Shown: positions 49,849 to 62,809, counted from the stretch's first letter. The stretch: DNA of 64,000 bases from Glandiceps talaboti (GCF_964340395.1 NC_135561.1:9019732-9083731); one strand, 5' to 3'. Numbers and translations are program-made. The notes: generated from the letters alone by a model not told the origin.

Positions 49849-50329
49849 AGCGGGGAACACCACTTCACGAAATAAAGGTATTTTTTGTACACTTTGGGAC
49901 CTGGAGCTATTTCATGATTTCACATCACATATTTTGCATGACTGCCAAGAAAGACCAAATTGAATCTTTTTTCACATTCATTGTTCTGTGACCATCTTTG
50001 CAGTAATGCCAATCCAGTGCTGCACGAGAGTCAATAGACATGCATGCGTATTGGATGAACAATAAATATTCATGATTCCTGAGTGTATATTACCAATAAA
50101 GTCATGAATATTATTTATTGCACATCTAACACATATGATATGCATGTCTGTTAAATCCCATGGGGGCAATGTTGGACCCCTGCTAGGTCAATGAATGTGA
50201 AACAATTTCCATTTGATGTTTCTTGGCAATGATGTGAAAAGTATGTGATGTTTAATCATTCACAAAATGACTCTCCAGAATTTAGTTTATGAAGCTTCTT
50301 TCACTTCCTACGATGGCTGCATTCCCCTT
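49849..50329. mobile_element. AGGGG-end MITE-like element, copy 4 (about 480 bp)
   Basis: Left CGGGGAACACCACTTC and right GCATTCCCCT ends are inverted. It contains several inverted GAATATTCAT/ATAAATATTCATG segments. It lies in the presumed 5' UTR intron of EPHX1. Confidence 0.7.
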
Positions 50330-50530
50330 TAATTTAGCTTTTCGGCAGTCTTTCAAAATAACCATTGTACATGTATACACTTGTATATTGATAACCACAG
50401 CTTGGTATATTCTAGACTGTACAACTGCTACTTTACTGCCATTTTCATTTTTTAAATAAAACATTACATGAGTGAATTGGAGTGGGGAAATGAAACTGAG
50501 TGTATACATTTTAAGTCATTGATACAAATT

Positions 50531-50631
50531 CATTCTCGCAAACCAGAGCTGTTATTTCTTCCACCACACTTTGAAATGGTGACGGCGCATTAAGAACAGC
50601 GTCGTCAAACAGGCCGGGGTTTGCGACGATG
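50531..50631. mobile_element. Roughly 100-bp MITE-like element, copy 3
   Basis: Ends CATTCTCGCAAACCAGAGCT and GGTTTGCGACGATG. Flanks TACAAATT and TACGAAATT resemble each other, a possible decayed duplication. Confidence 0.75.
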
Positions 50632-52076
50632 TACGAAATTGCACAACAGCAACTGTGAAAAGAACAGTCTACAAAATTTGAAATCAAAAATAGTTTCAAA
50701 TGTTCCTCAATATAAAATCTTTATTAACATAAAATAGAACATTTTGAGGAAACTAAAAAATGTCACAGACTTTTCACATGGGAAAATCATAACTTATAAA
50801 AGTATGTGCAAAAGTGCTGAATGGTTCTAATCAACAATCACTAACAATCAGGGCAAGCATGGTAACAAGACGCGACCGGAGATCACAGTCAGCTTTAAAT
50901 CAGTCAGCCTAAAGTGGTCATTCTTGGTTAAAACATGATTGACTATGGTTGACCATCAAATGCCATTATTATAAGGTGACAAGGAAAGCAGGGAAAGTCT
51001 TCTTGTATTTTCTGAACACTCTCTTGATAATTTGAGACTCACTGTCTGTTAAAAATTTCATTTTAGGCAAAAGTTGTATCTTAACAGCCACCCAAATAAT
51101 GAACATGTTACATGTCTCTGACCATCCTGTGAAAAAAATAATTAGAGAAAATCACAGCAAACACATGGCTGTTGACCTGTATAACAGCTGTTATAACATG
51201 GTGGGATACTATACTATAGCTAGCCTGTTTATGATGTTGAGATACATCATTAGCTAATCCATGGACCCTCCACCAACATTGAGGGTCTATATAGCTAATC
51301 ATACGACCTTCTCAGCCAAGAGAATATGAGGGCCGAGGAGGTAAAATTAGCTAACAATGTATCTCGGCATTGCAGTAAAACTAGCTATTCTACAACAGAG
51401 TTTGTCATTAAGTGTATTGTCACGTGTTTTTGAAAGATTTTGTAAAAATGTGTAAAAAGAATACTCATAAGCACAGACAAGGTAGAAAGTGATACCATGG
51501 AAGTATTGCTATACTTCCATGGTCATACCATAGAGGAATGTACACTCACTGATTATAAATAAAATGATCTGATAATTTGTGACACTTTGTCAAGATTTAT
51601 GCCTGGATGTTAATCAAAGGAATATAAACAAAATGTATATATGGAAATAGTGTCAAATTAAACTATCTGTTAGTGTTCTATTGTATTCAATAATTAACCC
51701 ATTACTTAGCACTGAATGGATAAACACAAAGAACTTTTTGTCAAGGAATTGTTTATTCATACATCATTTCATTTCTAAAATATGGTCACTTTTTCGTCAT
51801 CTGTTTACACATCATCTACAGGATTGCATGTCTGCCTATACTATCATCGTAAACATTCATACCTAAAGTGAAGTTTTTACTAGATTAGATTGGATTATTT
51901 ACATAAATGAGAAACACGAGTTTGACCCTTTCCCTCAGACCACTAAAAGAAGCTTAGATTTGAGCCCTTTCTCATCAATTCCGATGGTTTTTCAGAATTG
52001 TTTTATTTTAAATTGTCAATAAAGTGTGTTTTAATTTTTACGATAACTTATCTGGCGTGCATATCTCCTTTCCTGA

Positions 52077-52559
52077 TAGCTGCAATAATTGTAGCGTTTG
52101 ATGTGATTCTGAGGGCTTTTTCGTCTGTTTTTGTGCCTTTTTTCGTTCTGACGTTTAACCCTAATCAAACGCTACAATTCCTCTAATGCAAATAGACGGA
52201 AGCGATTCAGATCTGAATCGCAAAGTTGGGCGGACTTTTCTGCTAAATTACGCCTTACCTGGCAAAATATCGGATATTTCCTAACGCCAACATTAATTAC
52301 GGAGCCTTCAAGACCAAAGAAGTGTTCAGAGGTACTCCAGTTCCGTCAAAATCGGCAAATGTAGCAAGGCATGCAGCAGTTTGAAACGGGTAGTACGTTG
52401 ACCCCTGGCTCACGTTTTCAATGTGGTCTCGTCTATTTGCATTTGCGATTAGAGGAATTGTAGCGTTTGATTCGGGTTAAACGTCAGAGCGAAAAAAGGC
52501 ACAAAAAACAGACGAAAAAGCCCTCAGAATCACATCAAACGCTACAATTATTGCAGCTA
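52077..52559. mobile_element. Long-TIR DNA element, 483 bp, exact 9-bp target duplication
   Basis: Inverted repeats of about 125 bp begin TAGCTGCAATAATTGTAGCG on both ends and are nearly identical. CTTTCCTGA is duplicated exactly at 52068-52076 and 52560-52568. The interior of about 240 bp is non-coding. Each arm itself contains inverted TGTAGCGTTTGAT / ATCAAACGCTACA. A Mutator-like MITE is the best fit, with the same TAG...CTA termini as the element at 37881. Confidence 0.9.
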
Positions 52560-53027
52560 CTTTCCTGAATGCTATTCCGAATAAGAAATTGAAGGCGGGG
52601 AACCAAAGACCTTGAGACTTGCACTGTATTTATCAATCATTTATCGTCTGCACACACCATATCTGTACCCCACCCCAAAAGTTTGCATCTTTAGATATTA
52701 ATGATGTACCTATCATTAAAAAAAGGGAACAACTCCAAAACGAAAGATATGTGAATATATTAGCACCGTAGGACATGTACAAAGTTCTCAAAAACTTTGA
52801 ACCACACACGAGTACACGCAGTCGAACACAGCATGATGCGTCCACGCGAACACCGGAAGTGGTATCTTTAGTGGAGTTCGTTACCCTGGGTTGCCAGCTA
52901 GTTACCCTAGGCCATCTCCATAAATACTGTACAGTACATCATACGTGTTGCATCGGGAATTTAACAAATAGGGGTTGCTTATCGAAAGTACGTGCAACAT
53001 TTCCTGGGTCTACACAGTAAAACTTAC

Positions 53028-53100
53028 CTTGTCTGGTTGCTACGTGGCACGCTATCAGCTCAGTGTCCGTAAGATAAACTTAGATGATGCATACGATCTG
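53028..53100 (-). other. EPHX1: Possible non-coding 5' exon of the EPHX1 gene
   Basis: The minus strand has a good donor, GACAAG|GTAAGTTTT, at 53028/53027. The EPHX1 ATG exon begins exactly at an acceptor, so an upstream exon is required, and this is the best donor I noticed upstream. The outer edge is not defined. It would give an intron of about 3.3 kb. Confidence 0.4.
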
Positions 53101-53319
53101 TGAACTTTCGCACTGCGGGGGTAATCTGAACACCCTTAAGTTGGTCACAATAGTACAAAACTCCCTAGCTTTACATAGTTAAAACAGTCAGCGTTACTCG
53201 CTTCTCACGATTTGTATTTCTCAAGGCAAATTCAACACTTTTCTGTTGGGAAAAAATGATTTGGAATTTTCATGTATGGAAAAAAGAAATCTTGATCTGA
53301 TTTACAGAAGAATTTCAAG

Positions 53320-53358
53320 ATGGTGATGATGGTGGTGGTGGTGGTGGTGATGATGATA

Positions 53359-53426
<68 letters not shown>

Positions 53427-53452
53427 GGTGGTGGTGGTGGTGGTGGTTGTCT
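53320..53452. repeat. (GAT)n/(GGT)n microsatellite
   Basis: A trinucleotide tract. The Ser/Pro-rich frames are artefacts. Confidence 0.95.
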
Positions 53453-53564
53453 CAAGGAGGTAAGAAATATTTTGCTCATAATTTCATCCAAATTAAACTT
53501 CAGGAGCACTCGTCTATAAGCTTATAGAGTGCATTTCGCAAACGCTGTTGTGTTTGTAATGTGT

Positions 53565-53598
53565 ATGTGCGTGCGTGCGTGCGTGCGCGCACGTGTGT

Positions 53599-53637
<39 letters not shown>

Positions 53638-53645
53638 GGTGTGTA
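53565..53645. repeat. (GT)n/(GC)n microsatellite
   Basis: A dinucleotide and GTGC tract. Confidence 0.95.
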
Positions 53646-54936
53646 TATGTGTGTGTATGTGTGTCTCAGGGGAGTATATACCTTACGCGTGAATAGTGAA
53701 TCGTTAATATGTTAACGCGTGAATGTAGAACGCATCTTTTTTTAATGCATGAATGATGAATTGGTGAATATTGAGCTATTGTGAATGATGGTTATTTTCG
53801 GACGTGAATGGTGAATGCTTATAAATTAAATGCGTGAATCGTGATTTCAGCACACATATAAGCAAACAAATGTAATTATTTTAATAACATTGTGGTTGTT
53901 TTTTTCCGGCCAGTAGATTTCATCAAATACAATTATCATTAAGATTACAATTGTCACCAGCATCAGGAAGGTAAATTAAGATTGTCAAAAACGGTGGCCA
54001 AACTATTGGTAAACAAAGTGAAAGTATAAGCTCATAGATTCAACTCATAAAAAACGCAATTACTTCTGACAGCCTAATAGTGTCCTTGAAGACCCTTCCT
54101 ACCACATATATACAGAATCTAACAACAGGAGAGTCATAGGTGTGGTGGTACCAGTAGCTAAAACCAAAAAATTGTCCTTTGTCAATCGTCTTTTTGTCTT
54201 TGTCAAACGATAAAGAACACAGACACGGAACCACGAAAATGAATACATGTACACACCATCACAAGCTATAAAAATACAAATAAAACTATATTGATACACG
54301 AGAAGTAAGAGCTATGCGGGCTCTCTCATTGAATCTCTGAGATATACTGGCACAAGGGTCAAAAGTCAACAAATCTGATCTTTAGAAAATTGTTTTATTT
54401 CTGAAACTACGTGACTCGTACTTGGGACTGACAAATTTCAAACAGAAAGATAACCAGCGGCCAGTCCCCATTCAGATAAGTTACAGGTTAAACACTCAAA
54501 AATTTCGTGTCTACTTGTAGCGATGAGAATTAAGATAAAACACCAGTTGTCTAGGTTGAATTAGCAACAAACCTTCACAATCTTAATGTAGTTTTTTTTC
54601 TATTAATTATAGATCTTAATGAGTAAGTTAACTTATTTCATTTTTTTTCACTGTAACCTCTCTATATTGTCAATGTATCCTTTTTTGTTCAAGGTGACTT
54701 ATAAGTCCGATGGGATGGGGGGGTTATTTTATTGCCTCCTGTCACAATAGTACAACCAATGTACAGTACAGTAGACTTGGGTAGTGTGTTTTATGTCTGT
54801 ATAATTTTTTTACCATGATTGTACCATGCATGGTTTTATATTTTGTTTTTGTATTCAAGTTTTATTTTGTGATTTTCATGTGTGAACTGTCATTTTGATT
54901 TCCCACTAATGGGATGAATAAAGTGTTTCTGATTCT

Positions 54937-55052
54937 GTGTTGTGTTGTGTTGTGTTGTGCTGTGCTGTGCTGTGCTGTGCTGTGTGGTGCGGTGCTGTGT
55001 TGTGTTGTGCTGTGTTGTGTTGTGTTGTGTTGTGTTGTGTTGTGTTGTGTTG
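54937..55052. repeat. (TGTGT)n/(TGTGC)n pentanucleotide repeat
   Basis: About 23 pentanucleotide copies with TGTGC variants in the middle. Confidence 0.95.
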
Positions 55053-55059
55053 ATAAAAA

Positions 55060-58000
55060 AGACTACAGAATTTATCACGAGAACGCACTTCATACATTAT
55101 CAAACCATAGACTTTCGTGTAGCGTCTATGATCAAACATATCAATTCTAAAAGTGTTTACCAGAACACGGTAAAATCTATAGCTAAACAGTTGTAATGTA
55201 TGTTGAGAAGTATACAATAGGTTAAGAAATCAAATACGGAACAGATTCTACACAGAGACCCTTTCCCATGCACCTACCCTTAAAATCAAGTCACCAAACA
55301 GTGGGATCCAGTTTCTTCACCGCAGGGTATGTTCATGGGCCATTTTAACCACCTGTGGGTAGGACACTCGAAACTGATTGGGGGTTTCTCAGCGGGTGTT
55401 TTTGTGAACCAACTGGAGGGAGCTGTCATGATCAGTATGGGTTAAATACCGGTTTGGACTCGAGGAAAACGTTGTCAATTGCATGTATGTACGTTGTAAA
55501 TATATGTGGTGTAATTCGGGGGGAAATGTGAAGTTTGCGTTATTTTCAAAAATTATCACTAGTTGTAACACAAGTAACGTAATATTAAGGCAATAATCAA
55601 TATTAGTATATTTTGTTATATTTACACCATTAATGGTTTGCGAACATTATGAATATTGTTTTAAAGTGGGGTTGTTCCAGAATAATATACTTTACATTGA
55701 TGCGCAACTTGAACTACAAGTGAGTTTTTATTACTAAAGATAACATGGCACATTTTGAGTGAATTGTTGTTAACTTTAATGTGAAACACCCCTCATCCAA
55801 TGTGACCAACTCCGGGCTCTAATACTGCCTGTAGGCTAATCTTACGAATGTGACTGTTTCCGGTTAGCTTTTATTGGCTTAATGTTAGCTCAGAGATGTT
55901 AGGTATTCTTTCCTAGTGAAAAGTTTGGACATGTCTAATGGAAGCAGTCATAGACTATTGTTCGTTTGTTCCTCTGCATTTAAAATCAAGAGTCAACATG
56001 TACACTACAGTAGTTTAGTTGTAGTTGCTATTTTGTAGTCATGGTGATGGAATCAAAACATGTCTTTTGATAGAAACGAATCGGAACGTCAGAGAAGAAT
56101 ATTTACAAGGATTGGTCATTTAACTAAGTCCTGTATATATAAATTAAAGTTATTGATGTGTTCCACTTATGTCAAAGAGTGGCGGCTGTCATTCCACTTG
56201 TTTTACAGTGCAGAGGATGTCATTCAATAAACTGAATGTAGAAAAGGGTGTCATTCCACTGTTTACATACTGGAATTGCTGTCATTCGTTTTCTGTCATT
56301 CGGGTTGACATTCGTTTTAGGGTCACCCTCCTTAGCATGGTAAATATTAGATGTAGACACGTGGTCATTGTTTTCATAACGAGACTACAATGTGAGTAAA
56401 TCAAAGCATTGCTTCAAACGTTCCAACTAATTCCAAAAGAAATGGAAACATGAAGTAACACAAGTGGTGTGAGACGTTATTACCACTGAAATGACCGAAC
56501 TCTGGCATAGATACATTTATAAAAGTGTAAATTGTAGACGACTTCATGCCTTAATATATATATTGTTATATTGTAGTATCAAGGATACGTGGTGACACAC
56601 CCACACAGTTTCGGTGAAGTCTAGATCTGGTGAAATTAACTTTACTTGCCACGATTCCCTCTCATGACCCTGGGCCCTCTACAACTTACAAGAACCTTCA
56701 TGAACTTAACGAGAGTTCAAATGTACGGCCCTGACCATTTTTTTCCGACTGGAACAATTGCAATGACTCTGTAAAGATTCTGTAAAGACACACTTGACCA
56801 CGTTAAAATGACCTCAAGGTACAGTCAATCGACTCTATATACCTAAACGGGTCACACGGGGGCATACTGTATAGCCACACCTTGTGTTGTACCACTGCAT
56901 CACAACCTAGTCAACGGGCTCGCACTGTTCAAGTTTTGTGTTGCACTTGCTACCATAGTCGGACGGTGTAAGGTAAGTCTCTTCACATCACTTAGGTGCA
57001 TGAATCTTTGCCATGCCTCTCTTTATTTCATGAAGGTTTCAGGAGTTTGTTTACGTCGGAGTTTTTTTTTAAATTGACAGAATCAAATCGGTATTTGAAG
57101 AGTTTGAATCGATCAGGGCGTGACATAAATGTTGAAGTCTTTACATTTCTACGTACAACTATTTGACCTAACTGGGTATATCTGAAGACGATATTATTTC
57201 CTTTTATATAAGCGATAAAAACACACAAACTAAAATGTCAAAAGGGTCGTCAAGGAACTCATCCCTATTTAGGTAAACTATAGCAGGTCTTCCGAAACTC
57301 TGAAGAGCTTCAACGTGACTGCAACTGACCTTCCCGTATTTACCGGCCACCGCGTGAAAGTCGCGGCGTCCTCGTTCTTTCGTTTTGTATGTATCAGACG
57401 CGCCCAAGTTAGGGTCACAAAACCCCCCTTTTCACACTGGTAGTAAAAGGAGACGCCTCGTGAAGACCTCTGTTAGGGCACAGAAATTTCTTCCTTGTTT
57501 GTGGTTACGGGTTTGTAAAGTTCGTAATAATATCCGTGTTAGCCAAGAGAATTGTCTAGTTGCTATCCAAAGAAGCTCTCCATATCAATAACTTCGTGAG
57601 ATATAGTAATACGAAGACAAGTCTCTGGGCTTTATTCGTGTAGGTGTGTCAGCGTACGTGTGTCCTGCAGTTGTCCTGACTTGAATTACAACATGTCGCA
57701 TTTATAAGTCACTGTGCTACGTCCAAAATGAAGATATCAGATAAGCTTCAGTTTTGAGCTTCAACCCTAGAGCTACTTTGTTGACAGTCGTGAAAATATG
57801 TAAAAGACAAATCCATATATCCTGAGAACGAAGAACGCCTTGGGTAAGACGCCGAATGTATAAATGGAGTGCAACCATTCTTTGGCACTAAAATATACAG
57901 ATGTCTATAGAACCATATAACCTGCAGTCAATATCCAGGGTCTACGAATAAAGTCACTGTACATACGTCATCCGTTTGCTGTACTACAATGAACAAGTGC

Positions 58001-58360
58001 TGGTAGGACTATATGTTAAAAGAGGTGCAGAAACGTTAAGCGAACTTTACACCCGGATTTTACATTGCAGAGGACTTCTTGTCAACGTTTCCTAACCGTA
58101 CACCCACCTGTTGGATTCCATTAGCAACAAACACCCAACATGCCAAGTGAGCCGAGTGTCAACTTTCAAAAACGCAGAGCGTACTGACAAGTCTCGTCAC
58201 CTCAAATAATGTCTATATTTTGCTATCTGTCTGTCGGGCAAATAAATCGCTTTGTAGTAGAAAACAACCAGACAACTTTAAATAAATACAGTCTATAGAT
58301 GTGTGGCTTTTGATAATACCTACCTTTGTTTCTTCATGAGATATTCTGTCATCTATGACT
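55060..58360. other. Intergenic sequence without a recognised gene
   Basis: A minus-strand 67-codon frame at 57407-57204 (MGASDTYKTKERGRRDFHAV...) is unrecognised and lacks a good donor. A plus-strand GTGTAAG|GTAAGTCT at about 56972 could be a non-coding exon donor but has no partner. Nothing is confirmed. Confidence 0.4.
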
Positions 58361-58364
58361 GTGT

Positions 58365-59014
58365 GATTGCGATTCACTTCGTCCCAATTTCAACTCGTCC
58401 CATTTCAACTCGCCCCAATTTCAACTCGCCCCATTTTCAAGTCGCCCCAACAACATTAGTAAACGTTTATACATGGGGAAGTATGGGGACCTAAAAATTT
58501 ACATGATTTAACTACGTGGCCATTTGAAGCGTAGCAAATGTAACATTTCGTAGCAGAAAGTGGTGTGGGTTTTGGCTAAGTGTTTGCTATATCTAGAACT
58601 TATACTAGCACAACAACTTTCCTCAGTCATGGAATATCACTTTTCACATTAGGACTTAATGTTTACAACCCAAATAAGAAATATTAGTGACTGACACGCT
58701 TACGACTTCCGCGCGTACAGGTTTTGGAGACGTGTCTCCTCTCCCTAGTTAACGTAACTAACTATTGTATAGTATGTGTTTACAGCGCAAGTGGTACTTC
58801 ATTAGCGGAATACGAGATACCACAGACCCTCCAAACTGAGTACTACTAGTTTCGATTTCATATATGCACAGGTAAATTATATTGTAAAGAGTTGGGGCGA
58901 GTTGAAAATGGGGGGGGGGGTTGAAATTGGGGCGAGTTGAAAATTGGACGAGTTGAGTGGGACGAGTTGAAATGGGACGAGTTGAAAGTGGGACGAGTTG
59001 ATTGATCCGTCACC
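58365..59014. mobile_element. Element with inverted tandem TTCAACTCGYCCCA ends, 650 bp
   Basis: The left end (58380-58450) has four to five tandem copies of about 16 bp reading TTTCAACTCGYCCCA. The right end (58890-59005) has six or more copies in inverted orientation. GACTGTGT lies at both outer edges (58357-58364 and 59015-59022), a candidate 8-bp target duplication. The interior is non-coding. Confidence 0.7.
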
Positions 59015-59869
59015 GACTGTGTTATCAATTACTGTCAATCAACATTTTAATCACAGACAGGGAAGAATTCCTTCCTTGTCTGTGTTTTGATCTACCGTCT
59101 TCTATGTACACATGTATTACCTCCATCAGTTACATTGTACTAGCGGTCCCGTCATAGTTTTGGTATTTTGTATTCTATAACCACTCCTTCAGCTTTGGTT
59201 TATTTTTTGCCAAATAGGTGTACACTTATTTGTTTGGAAACATTCTTTATATATATTTGCACAAAATAAAATGTTGACTACAGGAGTCACTATGACAAAC
59301 CCAACAGAGAATTTATCATTTCTGTGTTTGGGTTCAGACATGACGCTGTTTATACATGTTGCCAAACTCCTAATCAGAGAAATGAGTTATCTTTAATTGC
59401 AATAGGTCACATATGCGTTGTATGTTTAGACATAGATACAACACGAAAGTATGGTCTATGATTTAACCATAGACTCTCCATCAACGTTGGTGGCGTGTCT
59501 ATGATTTAACCACAGACAAGAATAGACAGACTAAGTACTCTATTGTAACACAGGCAAGTTGTCTGAGATTGTATACGACCAAAGCGTCGGAGATTCAACG
59601 CTTTGCTTTTGGCCTCCGCTCTCACCTGCTGGTTCTGCCGCTTAGAGCATGGATGCATATCCCCTAATACATCCATGCTTAGAGTGAGGCCATGAAGCTG
59701 AACTCAGGGCTAACACGTAATCTACGATGTTCCAGTTTTTCTCCGTACGTCGTCTCGCCAGTATATTTTCTATTAAATGTATTTGCTTATCACAAGTAAC
59801 TTATCAAAATTAAAGTCCTTCAAATAAATCTAAAGATCTGATTCGCATAATAAGCTATAGAGCGTATAT

Positions 59870-60140
59870 ATGTATGTAAGTATGTATGTATGTACACAGA
59901 CAAGTATCTTGTCTGTGGTATGTATGTATGTATGTATGTATGTATGTATGTATGTATGTATGTATGTATGTATGTATGTATGTATGTATGTATGTACCGT
60001 ATGTATGTATGTATGTATGTATGTATGTACGTATGTATGTATGTATGTATGTATGTATGTATGTATGTATGTATGTATGTACGTATGTATGTATGTATGT
60101 ATGTATGTATGTATGTATGTATGTATGTATGTATGTATAT
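59870..60140. repeat. (TATG)n microsatellite
   Basis: About 270 bp of tetranucleotide repeat with a few CGTA variants. MYVC and YIHT frames are artefacts. Confidence 0.95.
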
Positions 60141-60312
60141 GTGTGTTTGTGTATGTGTGTTTGTGTATGTATGTGCGAGTGGCGGATGCCGGATGGATGG
60201 ATGTCAATTTACATCCCTTCAATGTGTATGCAATCTAAACATGAAATTAAAACGTATTTGAAATAAGGTTTCTTTTTTGCAACATATAGCTGTGGTTTGA
60301 CATTGAACCGAG

Positions 60313-60351
60313 ATGGCAGCAAGAGATCCCGAAAACGGCAAAAGCAGCGAG
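60313..60351 (+). CDS. Possible first coding exon of an unidentified plus-strand gene
   Basis: ATG in a good initiation context (CCGAGATGG) opens 13 codons, MAARDPENGKSSE, ending exactly at a strong donor GAG|GTAAGA in phase 0. No convincing downstream exon was found in the remaining 3.6 kb, so the gene, if real, continues past the window. A chance ATG plus donor is possible. Confidence 0.3.
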
Positions 60352-60359
60352 GTAAGAAC

Positions 60360-62240
60360 AGTATTTACATGGAGTAAGCTTATATTGGATGCAAAAAATT
60401 GAAAAAGAAGGTGCAGAATAATATAAATAGAACACATCAGTTGACAAGTGTTTTCTCTGATCTGCAGTCTTTTTTTAGAGTGATGTAAGACAATAATCCG
60501 AGACAAAACAAATACTGTCCGCTCATTGCAGATGCATGATACAATTCATGTTTGTACTGGGGAGTCCATTTTAGTAAGTCTAACTCCCTAGCTTGAATAT
60601 AAATGTGCAACAGTACACTTTAGTCTGTCCAATAATATACTATTGCTTTCTGTCGAGGTTTTCCTTTGTAACTATAGTCAGCGTAATGTAATAGCAGATG
60701 AAAGACCGACGAAGTCGTGGTTCTTGCCTTTGAATATAACTTGGTGAGCCTTGCATGGATACAGCGGGTCACATCTGCATATGAATGGGCTTGTAAAAGT
60801 ACCTTGTCCTCCAACTCAGGTAGAAAATTGTTTTACCGCCGGCCTCCCCTCCCCTCCCCGTACTTTCCTCGATACGGGTAAATAAAATTGTACGTGTGTA
60901 CGTTTGCGCATGACCAAAGTTTATCACACTAAAACAAGACAGGAACACTTTACTTCAAATGTAAATTGGGTTGACTAGCTTATAAAGAGGAAAAAAGTAA
61001 TCGCTACATCCGGGAATGTGAACTTTGTCGATTTCAAGTCATGAATTCCGTACATATGTCGGTGTTTAGGCAAAAAAAAACCTATTTCAAGAATTCACAC
61101 CAGAGGGCAAATGGTGGGCAATTTGGCGAAAGCACTATATGAAAATGAGTCAACTATAAGCAAGGTATAGAGGAACAAGACAAAGAGAACCTATGTGTCG
61201 ATGTCACAAACTTGTATAGTATTGTTTTTTACTTCAGGTGTACTAGAATTAGAAAGGTATAAACTGTGCAAACCCAATGCATCACGGAAAAAACAACACG
61301 TTATACACTTCTTAGGAAAATATTCGCTATTTTTTCATAATACAGCTTCTAAAGGCTAAGTTCAAAATAACCCAAATTATATATGATTGACACTAAAATA
61401 TAAGGTCGTACCCTTTAATGAAACGAATGGTACCGGTGTTAATGAAGCATCGAACTATTACGTGGTATGCCTACTATGTAGTGTTTGGGACTGAATGTTC
61501 ATTTTTTTAATCATATTCTGCTTTCAACATTATATGTTGGCATGGTTACAGTGTTCACGGACTATCCTAAAAAAATACGAAATGGATCCAGATAGACAAA
61601 TTTTTCTGTCATGTTTTGTTTGACATTTATCAGCTTTTTTACATTATTAGTACAAAAAGTAAAAAACAGAAGATATATCAACTCGCCATTTACATTTAGT
61701 AAACATGCCTTAACGAGTGTATCTAGCTAGTCTGTCTTGTTGCGTGTAGAAACCTTCATAGGGTCACTAAATCGATCTTCGATTCTTTCTTTACCGATTC
61801 TCTTGTGATTTACTGGTAACACTGAGAGGTGCGGTTAAACTCTTACCTGTTTAATTCATTCACATTCTAACCACGTAAAAACGTCTATCTAGAATAGAAT
61901 TTGTACCAACTGTATCAAATTTAGAGTATCGTCTGCTAAACACAGCCAGTGTAATAAACAGAGAGAGCTAGCTAATTTGTCTTGAAACGAAGTTCCATTT
62001 CTACAAAAACACATATTGGTTTCACATGAGACCATTGAGAGTACTTAGTATTCGTGCCTGTTCATGCAAATGTATTTCACAGTGGGTCACAAAGTCATTC
62101 CGAGGACACTTGCACATGTTGAACAATACCACTGCAAAATGACATAAGTAGAGTCTAAATATATTGTTGTTGCTGCTGGTATTGTACAAAGCTATGCGAA
62201 CTCGTTAATATACAAGTTATTCAATGAATGCTGACCCTCG
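60360..62240. other. Sequence without a recognised feature
   Basis: AT-rich. If the start exon at 60313-60351 is real, this is its first intron. No coding exon was found. Confidence 0.4.
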
Positions 62241-62246
62241 GTGACC

Positions 62247-62331
62247 CATTCTCGCAAACCAGAGCTATTATTTCTACCGCAACAATGCGTCTTGGCCAGT
62301 GCCGTAAGAGTGGCTGTGATTTACGACGATG
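62247..62331. mobile_element. Roughly 85-bp MITE-like element, copy 4
   Basis: Ends CATTCTCGCAAACCAGAGCT and TTACGACGATG match the family at 28733, 39690 and 50531. No clear target duplication. Confidence 0.65.
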
Positions 62332-62488
62332 TACTAGTCGTAGTTCTTCCATAAAAATATAAGATATATTACTTTTCTCTTTTTTCTTTTGTTGTATTCC
62401 AAATTTTTACCTTACACTATCAAACGCCTACGCGCTTACAAACTGAGCAAATATATCGTTCCTGCAAGGATATCCAAAAGTCGATTTT

Positions 62489-62799
62489 TCGGTTCCAAGA
62501 TGCATTGCGTGAGATCTCGAGAGGACGTCGATGTCTCTTATGTTGTTACATTTAGTTTTTTGTTTTATCTTTATTACGTTTGAAATAACATTTTCATCAG
62601 GAAATGATGGAAAGACATGCTGACCTCTTTGATTATGAGTGATTTGATAGAACAAAGACTAAACGCCATCAATGACAGAGGGAATGTATAGGTGAACCCA
62701 CGGTATGATCCCCTGAGTAGCGTGTGCAAACTTTCAGCGCGTACGCAATACATGGCATGGACTTGCATGGACAGACGCGCAATGCATCTTGGAACCGGC
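62489..62799. repeat. Short inverted repeat pair GGTTCCAAGATGCATTGCG
   Basis: The 19-bp motif occurs at about 62490-62508 and in inverted orientation at about 62779-62797, bounding about 300 bp. It may be a decayed inverted-end element. No target duplication. Confidence 0.45.
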
Positions 62800-62809
62800 A
62801 ACAGGTCTA

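Noticed and set aside
56170-56330. Five occurrences of GTCATTC at irregular spacing
   Set aside because: Spacing and context differ, with no repeat unit or known motif. Likely chance.
57204-57407. 67-codon minus-strand frame with protein-like composition
   Set aside because: No family resemblance and no good splice donor at its end. Left as unproven.
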